16,057 nucleotides of DNA from an uncultured Ignavibacteriota bacterium (GTDB lineage Bacteria > Bacteroidota > Ignavibacteria > Tepidaquicellales > Tepidaquicellaceae), in the NCBI GenBank assembly GCA_937983305.1, contig CALKAJ010000338.1, positions 1-16,057 on the forward strand, in the 5' to 3' direction. Each line of letters opens with the position of its first letter. The first letter of the stretch is position 1. This document shows, in pieces, positions 1 to 6,861 of this stretch. The translations under genes and the position numbers were made by a program. The notes under the pieces are model-generated. The model did not search any database. It was not told where the DNA came from and worked only from the letters and a program-made list of their open reading frames with translations.

Positions 1-2
1 AT

Positions 3-3000
3 ACTCTTGCAAATCAGATGACGGCTCCAAATTCTCCGCAATGGTTTAATACTGGTCTGCATTGGGCTTATGGAATAACAGGACCTGCACAGGGTCATTA
101 TTACGTTGATCCTGAGACGGATGAACTCACTGCTTCCAAAGATGCATACTCACACTGTCAGCCGCATGCTTGTTTCATACAGTCGGTTTCGGATGACCTT
201 GTTAATGAAGGCGGTATAATGGACTTATGGGTAAGAGAGGCGAGACTGTTTAAATACGGTTCAGGTACGGGCTCGAATTTTTCCGATGTCCGTGGCTCAG
301 GTGAAAATCTAAGCGGCGGCGGAAAATCGTCGGGCTTAATGTCATTTCTGAAAATCGGTGATAGAAGCGCCGGGGCAATAAAATCAGGCGGTACAACACG
401 CCGTGCCGCAAAAATGGTTGTTCTGGATTTAGACCACCCCGATATTGAAGAGTATATAAACTGGAAAGTCATAGAAGAGCAAAAGGTAGCGGCACTTGTA
501 TCCGGTTCAAAACTTTTAAACAGGCATTTGAATGAAATAATTAATGCCTGTCACAGTGTGCATCCGGAAGATGACGGATTTGACAGGAAAAAAAATAAAG
601 CCCTTGCAAAAGCAATATTTGAAGCGAGAAAAGATATAATACCGGAAAATTATATTGAAAGGGTAATTCAACTTGCAAGATACGGATACAAAGAAATTTA
701 TGTACCGGTCTTTGATACTAACTGGAATTCGGAATCATATTTTACGGTATCAGGTCAGAACTCCAATAACTCTGTAAGAGCGACGAATGATTTTATGAAA
801 GCAGTTATCAAAGACGATAACTGGAATCTCTACTGGAGAACCGAGAAAAAGAATGCAAAGAAGAACAACAGGGAACCTAAACCCTGCAAGACTTTAAAGG
901 CAAGAGATTTATGGGAAGAAATAGCTATGGCTGCCTGGCAATGTGCCGACCCGGGAATTCAGTTTCATGATACCATTAACGAATGGCATACGTGTCCTTC
1001 CGGCGGTAGTATAAAAGCTTCGAATCCCTGTAGTGAATATATGTTCCTTGATGATACTGCGTGCAACTTAGCTTCTCTCAACTTAGTAAAATTTTATAAT
1101 GAAGAAACTTCTTCATTCGAAATAGAAAAATTCAGACATGCAGTAAGACTCTGGACAATAACACTTGAAATAAGCGTTTTGATGGCACAATTCCCAAGCA
1201 AAACTATAGCAATAAAATCATACGATTATCGCACACTTGGACTCGGATATGCAAATATCGGAGCACTTTTAATGAGGCAGGGAGTTCCCTACGATTCGGA
1301 AGAAGCTCTTGCAATAACAGGAGCATTAACGGCTATAATGCATATGAAGTCATACGCAACATCTGCAGAAATGGCTAAGGAGCTCGGCACATTCAGGAAG
1401 TATGAAGAGAATAAGGAAACAATGCTGAAAGTAATAAGAAATCACAGAAGAGCCGCATATAATGTTCACAAGAACGAGTATGAAAATCTTTCAATTTATC
1501 CTGTCGGAATAAATAAAAAATATTGTCCTGATGATTTATTATCAGCGGCAAGAGAAGACTCGGATTTAGCACTTGAGCTCGGTGAAAAATACGGTTACAG
1601 GAATGCTCAGGTAACTGTTATTGCACCAACCGGCACTATAGGATTGCTGATGGATTGCGATACAACAGGAATAGAGCCTGACTTTGCACTTGTCAAATTT
1701 AAAAAACTTGCAGGAGGAGGTTATTTCAAAATAATAAACGAATCAATTCCGATTGCTTTAAAGAATCTCGGTTATACCAAAACTGAAATTGAAGATATTA
1801 TTAAATATTCCGTCGGCAACGGAACTCTTGTTGACTGCCCCGGCATAAACCCAAAAACGCTTACCGCAAAAGGATTTACAAATGATGTTTTAAAAAATGT
1901 TGAAAAGCTTTTACCTGAGGTTTTCAACATCACGTTTGCATTCAATAAATATACACTTGGAGAAGATTTTTGTAAGGATGTTTTACATTTTACTGATGAG
2001 CAGTTGAATGATTTTAGTTTCAACCTGCTTAAAGAAATCGGATTTACAAAAGAAGAGATAGAAAAGGCAAACGATTATGTTTGCGGAACTATGACCGTAG
2101 AAGGTGCTCCTAATCTTAAAAAATCTCATTATCCGATTTTTGATTGTGCAAATAAATGCGGAGCTAAAGGAACAAGATACATAGCACCGGAAGCTCATGT
2201 GAAAATTATGGCAGCGGCACAACCCTTTATCTCCGGAGCTATTTCCAAGACTATTAATTTTCCTGTAGATGCTTCAATAGAAGATATGAAAAGGGTATAT
2301 TCAATGTCATGGAACCTTGGGCTTAAAGCAAATGCCTTATACAGAGACAGCTCGAAACTCTCACAACCTTTAAATACGGTTACGGATGATATAGATATTG
2401 AATCACTCGAAGAAAAGCACGAATTTATACAGCCTAACGATATAGTAAAAGTTGCCGAAAGAATTATACACAGATATATTGCGAAGAGGAGAAAACTTCC
2501 TTTCAGAAGAAAAGGATATACTCAGAAAGCAAAAATCGGTGCTCATTCGGTTTATCTTAGAACCGGCGAATATGATAACGGACAGCTTGGCGAAATCTTT
2601 ATTGATATGCACAGGGAAGGAGCCGCTTTCAGAAGTCTGATGAACTGTTTTGCAATTTCAATTTCACTTGGTTTACAGCACGGTGTACCGCTCGAAGAAT
2701 TTGTTGATGCTTTTGTTTACACAAGGTTTGAACCAAACGGAATTGTTGTAGGTAATCCGAGTATAAAAATGACAACATCAATCATTGATTATATATTCAG
2801 AGAACTTGCAGTAACATATTTAAGAAGAAGTGATCTTGCTCACATAGATGCAGAGGTTATCAATACGAGTCCTATAGACAGATTAACAACGAAAGACGAC
2901 GAAGAAGAGTTTGACGAAGAATTGCTTTACAGTGAAAAAATTATAGAGGAAAAAATCAGTCCGGAAAAAGACACAAAACCAAGAAAAACCGTAAAGGAAG

Positions 3001-3227
3001 TTCCTGCTAAACCTGTAAAGGTAAATCTGGAAGTTGTTGCGAAAGATAATGGAAATGGTAAATCATTAAAAAGAGCCTCAGAGCAGACAAATATATTTTT
3101 GTATGAAGAGGCAAAAATGAAAGGATATACCGGTGATATTTGTGAAGAATGCGGACAGGCAACTATGGTAAGGAACGGAACATGTTTGAAATGCAATTCC
3201 TGCGGTGCTACAAGCGGATGTTCTTAG
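3..3227 (+). CDS. nrdJ: Class II (adenosylcobalamin-dependent) ribonucleoside-diphosphate reductase, 5'-partial
   Basis: Reduces ribonucleotides to deoxyribonucleotides in the cytoplasm using adenosylcobalamin to generate a thiyl radical, so it works with or without oxygen. The frame is open from the first complete codon, so the N-terminus lies upstream; the ATG at 18 is internal (APNSPQWFNTGL is a family core motif). Numbering from that Met, C52 (ACFIQS) and C349 (ACNLASLNL) fit the redox pair, and NPCSE at 336-340 supplies N336, the radical C338 and E340. The 11-residue spacing C338-C349 is as in known NrdJ proteins; C52-C338 is about 100 residues longer than in short NrdJ, typical of the long subtype. 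APTGTIG is the phosphate-binding loop. A TSCPD domain (around GEYDNGQLGEIF) and a Cys-rich tail (CEECG...CLKC..CG...GCS, last 28 residues) follow; the tail probably relays reducing equivalents. The glycosyltransferase starts 9 bases downstream. Family assignment is very secure. Confidence 0.96.
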   Translation, partial: TLANQMTAPNSPQWFNTGLHWAYGITGPAQGHYYVDPETDELTASKDAYSHCQPHACFIQSVSDDLVNEGGIMDLWVREARLFKYGSGTGSNFSDVRGSGENLSGGGKSSGLMSFLKIGDRSAGAIKSGGTTRRAAKMVVLDLDHPDIEEYINWKVIEEQKVAALVSGSKLLNRHLNEIINACHSVHPEDDGFDRKKNKALAKAIFEARKDIIPENYIERVIQLARYGYKEIYVPVFDTNWNSESYFTVSGQNSNNSVRATNDFMKAVIKDDNWNLYWRTEKKNAKKNNREPKPCKTLKARDLWEEIAMAAWQCADPGIQFHDTINEWHTCPSGGSIKASNPCSEYMFLDDTACNLASLNLVKFYNEETSSFEIEKFRHAVRLWTITLEISVLMAQFPSKTIAIKSYDYRTLGLGYANIGALLMRQGVPYDSEEALAITGALTAIMHMKSYATSAEMAKELGTFRKYEENKETMLKVIRNHRRAAYNVHKNEYENLSIYPVGINKKYCPDDLLSAAREDSDLALELGEKYGYRNAQVTVIAPTGTIGLLMDCDTTGIEPDFALVKFKKLAGGGYFKIINESIPIALKNLGYTKTEIEDIIKYSVGNGTLVDCPGINPKTLTAKGFTNDVLKNVEKLLPEVFNITFAFNKYTLGEDFCKDVLHFTDEQLNDFSFNLLKEIGFTKEEIEKANDYVCGTMTVEGAPNLKKSHYPIFDCANKCGAKGTRYIAPEAHVKIMAAAQPFISGAISKTINFPVDASIEDMKRVYSMSWNLGLKANALYRDSSKLSQPLNTVTDDIDIESLEEKHEFIQPNDIVKVAERIIHRYIAKRRKLPFRRKGYTQKAKIGAHSVYLRTGEYDNGQLGEIFIDMHREGAAFRSLMNCFAISISLGLQHGVPLEEFVDAFVYTRFEPNGIVVGNPSIKMTTSIIDYIFRELAVTYLRRSDLAHIDAEVINTSPIDRLTTKDDEEEFDEELLYSEKIIEEKISPEKDTKPRKTVKEVPAKPVKVNLEVVAKDNGNGKSLKRASEQTNIFLYEEAKMKGYTGDICEECGQATMVRNGTCLKCNSCGATSGCS

Positions 3228-3236
3228 AAAATAAAA

Positions 3237-3992
3237 ATGATACCTAATATATTTCACTTTGTATGGTTTTTACCTGATTCAGGGGGAAAGCCATTCTCGC
3301 TTTTTCATTATGTAGCAATAAAGTCGGCTTATGAAATTAATAAACCGGATAAGATTTTTATTTACAATAACAGACCTCCCGATACGGAATGGTGGCATAA
3401 ACTCAATGGAATGGTTGAAGTTGTAAAGACCGAGCCGCCTGAGGAAATTTATGGAAATAAATTATATCACCTTGCGCATAAGGCGGATGTAACAAGAATG
3501 AAAGTTCTAAAAGAAAACGGCGGGATATATATGGACCTTGATACCATTTGTAAAAAACCTTTCACGCCGTTGCTGAATTACAAATTTGTCATGGGCAAGC
3601 AGGGCAGATTCAGGAATATGGGACTTGGGAATTCCGTAATGCTTGCCGAGAAAAATGCCGAATTTTTATCAATCTGGTCTGAAGAGTATAAAACATTCCG
3701 TTCGAAAGGACATGATAAATACTGGGGAGAGCACTCTATACAGCGTCCCGAAAAACTATCAAAACAATACCCGGAATTAATTCACATTGAACCTTATGAC
3801 AGTTTTCAGTATCCAATATATTATTCTTTTTGTCTGAAAAAGTTGTTTGTAAAAAATCTTGATTTCAAGAATGCGTATTGCCATCATTTATGGGAGAATG
3901 GTTCTTATGAGTTATATCTGAAAAATTTAACAGTTGAGGAAATAAAGACTAAAGATACAACCTATAATAAACTTGCAAGAAAATTTCTTTAA
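3237..3992 (+). CDS. Glycosyltransferase with DXD motif (GT32-like, Gly_transf_sug family)
   Basis: Predicted to transfer a sugar from a nucleotide-sugar donor; the acceptor is unknown. At 251 residues it is about the size of a single GT32-type catalytic domain. It opens with IPNIFHFVWF, the 'IPkiIHqvW' start of this family. The core HKADVTRMKVLKENGGIYMDLD (81-102) contains D84 and R87, then the GG-IY lead-in and the metal-binding D100-L-D102. A later HHLWENGSY near 217 resembles the C-terminal His/Trp motif. No signal peptide or membrane segment is visible, so it is probably cytoplasmic or peripheral. It lies 9 bases after nrdJ and 15 before recA, an odd place for a lone surface-polysaccharide enzyme, with no other sugar genes in view. 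Start: ATG 9 bases after the nrdJ stop, no Shine-Dalgarno. The family is fairly sure; the substrate is unknown. Confidence 0.85.
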   Translation: MIPNIFHFVWFLPDSGGKPFSLFHYVAIKSAYEINKPDKIFIYNNRPPDTEWWHKLNGMVEVVKTEPPEEIYGNKLYHLAHKADVTRMKVLKENGGIYMDLDTICKKPFTPLLNYKFVMGKQGRFRNMGLGNSVMLAEKNAEFLSIWSEEYKTFRSKGHDKYWGEHSIQRPEKLSKQYPELIHIEPYDSFQYPIYYSFCLKKLFVKNLDFKNAYCHHLWENGSYELYLKNLTVEEIKTKDTTYNKLARKFL

Positions 3993-4007
3993 TTTAAAAA
4001 TATTAAT

Positions 4008-5054
4008 ATGGCTGACGAAAAAGAATTAAGACTCAAATCGCTTGAAATTGCTTTGGGTCAGATAGAAAAAGACCACGGAAAAGGTTCGATAATGAGACTT
4101 GGTGATAAACCTATAGCAAAAATTGATGCAATATCAACAAGCTCGATTTCTCTTGATACTGCACTGGGAATCGGTGGAATTCCAAGGGGAAGAATAACGG
4201 AAATTTACGGACCTGAATCATCCGGAAAAACAACAGTCTGCTTGCACGTGATAGCGGAAGCTCAGAAAGCCGGCGGGCTGGCAGCATTTATAGATACCGA
4301 GCACGCACTTGATACAGGTTATGCAAAAAAACTTGGTGTTGATGTAAGCAATCTCTTAATTTCTCAACCGGAATACGGTGAGCAGGCGCTTGAAATTTGC
4401 GAAACACTTGTAAGAAGTAATGCCCTTGATGTTATAGTTGTTGATTCTGTTGCCGCATTAACTCCAAGAGCAGAAATTGAAGGCGATATGGGAGATTCAG
4501 TTATGGGAATGCAGGCAAGACTTATGTCTCAGGCACTTCGTAAACTTACTGCCGCAGTATCAAAATCCAATGTTTCTTTGATTTTTACAAACCAGCTTCG
4601 GGAAAAAATCGGAGTTATGTTTGGAAGTCCCGAAACCACAACCGGCGGTAAAGCTTTAAAATTTTATGCTTCCATCAGATTAGATATCAGAAGAATCGGT
4701 GCTCTCAAAGACGGTGATTCTATTGTCGGAAACAGAACACGCATAAAAATAGTAAAGAATAAAGTTGCTCCTCCCTTCAAAGAGGTCGAATTTGATATTA
4801 TGTATAATGAGGGAATTTCAAAAATAGGTGATTTAATAGACCTTGCTGTCGCACAGGAAATTATTAAGAAAAGCGGTGCCTGGTTCACGGTAGGCGAAAA
4901 CAGAGTACAGGGCAGAGACGGATTGAAAAAATATTTATCCGAAGATAAAGCCTCCTACGATGCAATTCTACTGCAGGTTCAGAAGGCTGTTGGTATAATA
5001 CCATCTGACCCCGAACCTCAGGAGGAACCTCAAAAAGAAAAGAAATCAAAATAA
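4008..5054 (+). CDS. recA: Recombinase RecA
   Basis: The DNA-dependent ATPase that forms filaments on single-stranded DNA, drives strand exchange and, in SOS-proficient bacteria, stimulates LexA self-cleavage. Length 348 residues is normal. The Walker A loop GPESSGKT lies at 68-75, the catalytic glutamate in DTEHALD is E98, and the Walker B strand DVIVVD is at 141-146. DNA-binding loop L1 is around EGDMGDSVMG (158-167) and L2 around NQLREKIGVMFG to TTTGG (195-214). The C-terminal tail is short, glutamate/proline-rich and ends in lysines. The gene begins 15 bases after the glycosyltransferase stop. There is therefore no dedicated intergenic promoter region, and I see no recognisable LexA box; a promoter would have to sit inside the upstream gene (a TATAAT occurs at 3963-3968 without a good -35). 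It is followed by a strong terminator and then recX. Confidence 0.99.
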   Translation: MADEKELRLKSLEIALGQIEKDHGKGSIMRLGDKPIAKIDAISTSSISLDTALGIGGIPRGRITEIYGPESSGKTTVCLHVIAEAQKAGGLAAFIDTEHALDTGYAKKLGVDVSNLLISQPEYGEQALEICETLVRSNALDVIVVDSVAALTPRAEIEGDMGDSVMGMQARLMSQALRKLTAAVSKSNVSLIFTNQLREKIGVMFGSPETTTGGKALKFYASIRLDIRRIGALKDGDSIVGNRTRIKIVKNKVAPPFKEVEFDIMYNEGISKIGDLIDLAVAQEIIKKSGAWFTVGENRVQGRDGLKKYLSEDKASYDAILLQVQKAVGIIPSDPEPQEEPQKEKKSK

Positions 5055-5063
5055 TTATTAATT

Positions 5064-5092
5064 AAGCCCGCTTGTTTCAAGCGGGCTTTTTT
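5064..5092 (+). terminator. Intrinsic terminator between recA and recX
   Basis: A perfect 11-bp stem (AAGCCCGCTTG at 5064-5074 and CAAGCGGGCTT at 5078-5088) encloses a 3-base loop TTT and runs into a T tract ending at 5092. It begins 9 bases after the recA stop and ends 2 bases before the recX ATG. It is the most GC-rich short stretch in the neighbourhood. It should end most recA transcripts, leaving recX dependent on read-through. The same hairpin would occupy the recX ribosome landing site in any read-through RNA. Confidence 0.93.
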
Positions 5093-5094
5093 GT

Positions 5095-5718
5095 ATGAAA
5101 ATATCAAAAATAGAAAGACAGAAGAAAAGAAGTAACCGTTACAATATTTTTCTTGACGGAGAATTTGCATTTGGCTTATATGATGATACGATATTAAGAT
5201 ACGGATTAAGGACAAATGACGAATTGGAAGAAGAAAAAATAAAAGAAATGCGGGAAGCAGATGAATATATTTTTGGAAAGAATGTAGCTTATAAATTTCT
5301 TTCTTACCGTCAGCGCAGTGAAAAAGAAATCAGAACCAAATTAAAAGAGAAGAAAATTCAAGTAGAAACGATAGAGAAAGTAATCAATTACTTAAAAGAG
5401 TTTAAATATCTGAATGACGAGATATTTTCGAAAACATATCTTCAAAGCCAATTGATTAACAAACCGGCAGGCAAGAGATTACTGAAAATGAAAATGATTG
5501 AAAAAGGAATTTCCAAAGAAACTGCGGATAAAGTATTAAAAGTTAATTACTCCGGTGAAGAAGAATTAAGCTCTGCAAAATTGCTTTTAACAAAATACAA
5601 AAAAAGGATTAAGCAGAAAGATGAAAGAGAAATAAAGAGAAAGTGTTTTCAATATCTTATTTCAAGAGGGTTTGATTTTGATATTTCGAAAGCTGCAATT
5701 GGAGAAACAGGGGATTAG
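5095..5718 (+). CDS. recX: Regulatory protein RecX
   Basis: Small modulator that binds RecA and usually restrains filament extension and ATPase activity. It has 207 residues, mostly charged helices. The N-terminus (KISKIERQKK, then YNIFLDGEFAFGL) matches the start typical of long RecX proteins, which supports the ATG at 5095 although it lies only 6 bases after the terminator stem. The repeated three-helix RecX units follow: SYRQRSEKEIRTKL near 68-81, then INYLKEFKYLNDEIFSKTYL near 98-117, and a C-terminal unit ending with KRKCFQYLISRGFDFDI. Immediate linkage to recA is the classic arrangement. The upstream frame is closed by a TAA at 5059-5061, so no longer start exists. The stop codon directly abuts the stop of the convergent hydroxylase gene. 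Confidence 0.93.
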   Translation: MKISKIERQKKRSNRYNIFLDGEFAFGLYDDTILRYGLRTNDELEEEKIKEMREADEYIFGKNVAYKFLSYRQRSEKEIRTKLKEKKIQVETIEKVINYLKEFKYLNDEIFSKTYLQSQLINKPAGKRLLKMKMIEKGISKETADKVLKVNYSGEEELSSAKLLLTKYKKRIKQKDEREIKRKCFQYLISRGFDFDISKAAIGETGD

Positions 5719-6336
5719 CTATTTTTTCTTAATATATCCGGGAACTGTTCCGAAAACATAATCCCATATCGGATTGCTGACTCCGTACCCGGTGCCGTCA
5801 TCCTGAAAATGATGTCTCATATGATATTCCCTTAAAAACTTAAAAATCCCTTTTTTCATTTTGAAATGATGTGTTGCATAATGAATCGAATCGTATAATA
5901 CATATCCTGTAACGAGCCCTGCAAAAAAAGTCAGATATAAATTTCCAAACAATACTTTAAATAAAAAGTAAAAACCTATTGCAAGAGGAGCGCTGATTAA
6001 TAAAGGCATTACAAGTCTTGTGCTGTCATTCGGGTAATCGTGATGAACTCCGTGTACAAGAAAATGAATTCTTTTTCCGGTTTCAGAAGTTGGATGAGTA
6101 TGGAAAGCAAATCTGTGAATTGTATATTCGAGAAGAGTCCATATGAGCAATCCGCCAAAGTAACCAAGAATTCCATTAAGAAAATTTATTTCCTGAAAAC
6201 CGAAATACAATGCTACTATGATAACGGGGATGTAAACTACCACCGGAGTTGCCGGATGTATGTGTGAAAAATATTCCAGAATAGGATTTTTAAAAAGTCT
6301 GACTGTTTTGTCTTCGCGTGATACTATTTTAGCCAT
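5719..6336 (-). CDS. Fatty acid 2-hydroxylase-like membrane di-iron protein (sterol desaturase/fatty acid hydroxylase superfamily)
   Basis: An integral membrane non-haem di-iron oxygenase, 205 residues, predicted to hydroxylate a lipid acyl chain. The His clusters run in the expected order: H74-xxxx-H79 (HRFAFH), H91, H95-xx-H98-H99 (HGVHHDYPND), H152-xxx-H156-H157 (HYATHH), and H172-xx-H175-H176 (HMRHH). The HGVHHDYPNDSTRLVMP context resembles the catalytic domain of fatty acid 2-hydroxylase (Scs7/FA2H), here without the cytochrome b5 domain found in eukaryotic versions. Hydrophobic segments lie around 31-47, 55-70, 112-130 and 134-150. 2-hydroxylation of sphingolipid or other envelope acyl chains is the likely role, by inference. 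The enzyme needs O2, so the organism probably meets oxygen. ATG chosen at 6336, preceded by a short hairpin-forming leader. Sterol or carotenoid substrates are the alternative. Confidence 0.87.
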   Translation of the reverse strand: MAKIVSREDKTVRLFKNPILEYFSHIHPATPVVVYIPVIIVALYFGFQEINFLNGILGYFGGLLIWTLLEYTIHRFAFHTHPTSETGKRIHFLVHGVHHDYPNDSTRLVMPLLISAPLAIGFYFLFKVLFGNLYLTFFAGLVTGYVLYDSIHYATHHFKMKKGIFKFLREYHMRHHFQDDGTGYGVSNPIWDYVFGTVPGYIKKK

Positions 6337-6341
6337 ATATT

Positions 6342-6366
6342 AATGTTTTACTGAAATATAAACATT
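6342..6366 (-). promoter_or_regulatory. Possible hairpin in the leader of the hydroxylase gene
   Basis: A 7-bp inverted repeat (AATGTTT at 6342-6348, AAACATT at 6360-6366) with an 11-base loop lies 5 bases upstream of the hydroxylase ATG. Its start-proximal arm is part of the 10-mer TAAAACATTA (minus strand, 6341-6350), which also precedes the next gene on this strand. The stem is AT-rich and weak and may be chance. Confidence 0.2.
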
Positions 6367-6394
6367 TTCTTTTTTCTAAAAAATTCCCGAAAAA

Positions 6395-6778
6395 TTATTT
6401 AATATCGTGAAATGAATCCTCGATTTTTGGATTCAATCCTCCGAATTCCTTGCAGGCGTTTATTGCCTTTGACTTTGCTGTTTCAAGGTTACTAAAACCA
6501 ATTGCAACACCTATTACTCTATCGCCGTCTTCATCTTTGCCAAGTGCTATTGCTCCGTATCCGCTGTTTTCCGTGAATGCTATCAGCTTTGGCTCTATTC
6601 CGCCGAAATCAATACAGGCATCTTTTGCTTTTTTCAAAACCTCGTCTTTTGGAAGACCAAATGCAAATCCGTATGCTCCGGTTTGATTGCAAAAATATAC
6701 AGCACTTTGCGCATTAGCTTCTGCAAGGAATAGCGAAATAAAAAAAAGTCCCGTAAGGATTATTGTAGTTCTTTTCAT
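6395..6778 (-). CDS. Small secreted protein with two internal repeats, DUF4189-like
   Basis: A 127-residue exported protein of unknown function. The first 24 residues are a signal peptide (KR, a hydrophobic stretch, then ANA-QS as the likely cleavage site). The mature part carries two copies of one unit: residues 35-64 (AYGFAFGLPKDE...AKDACIDFGGIEPK) and 88-118 (VIGVAIGFSNLE...AINACKEFGGLNPK). Each has a short Gly/Ala strand, a helix ending in A-x-x-A-C and an FGG turn. Between them GYGAIALGK resembles the 'GAIA' strand of DUF4189. Cysteines at 30, 55 and 109 could form a disulfide. The pattern suggests a small alpha/beta secreted domain, possibly binding a ligand or the cell wall; that is inference. 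It is separated from the hydroxylase by 58 bases and from the porin by 83, so it may have its own promoter. Confidence 0.72.
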   Translation of the reverse strand: MKRTTIILTGLFFISLFLAEANAQSAVYFCNQTGAYGFAFGLPKDEVLKKAKDACIDFGGIEPKLIAFTENSGYGAIALGKDEDGDRVIGVAIGFSNLETAKSKAINACKEFGGLNPKIEDSFHDIK

Positions 6779-6781
6779 AAG

Positions 6782-6832
6782 TAATGTTTTATCTACTTAT
6801 AAAACTAATCTATACGGGACTTTGTTCCTATA
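6782..6832 (-). promoter_or_regulatory. Structured leader of the DUF4189-like gene
   Basis: On the minus strand, the 50 bases before the ATG hold two potential hairpins. The distal one pairs GTATAGGAAC with GTCCCGTATA around AAA (6811-6832, with a bulge and a G-T pair). The proximal one pairs GTTTTAT with ATAAAAC around a 6-base loop (6786-6805). In addition AAAGTCCCGTA (6813-6823 complement) is perfectly complementary to 6745-6755 inside the signal-peptide codons, which gives an alternative fold enclosing the start codon. The distal hairpin could also act as a weak terminator for the upstream porin gene. Confidence 0.25.
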
Positions 6833-6861
6833 CAAAAATATATAGTGTTATACTTTGAAAA

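Noticed and set aside
158..472. A 104-residue open frame on the minus strand inside nrdJ
   Set aside because: It lies wholly opposite conserved NrdJ coding sequence and shows no family motif; other antisense frames within nrdJ, recA and the lipoprotein genes were dropped for the same reason.
450..780. Possible intein or insertion in nrdJ, since the redox cysteine and radical cysteine are about 100 residues farther apart than in short NrdJ
   Set aside because: The segment lacks splicing-junction residues and endonuclease motifs, and the long spacing is typical of the long NrdJ subtype.
3857..3870. Short palindrome TCTTGATTTCAAGA upstream of recA as a possible LexA box
   Set aside because: It does not resemble any LexA operator I know, lies about 140 bases before recA within coding sequence, and is short.
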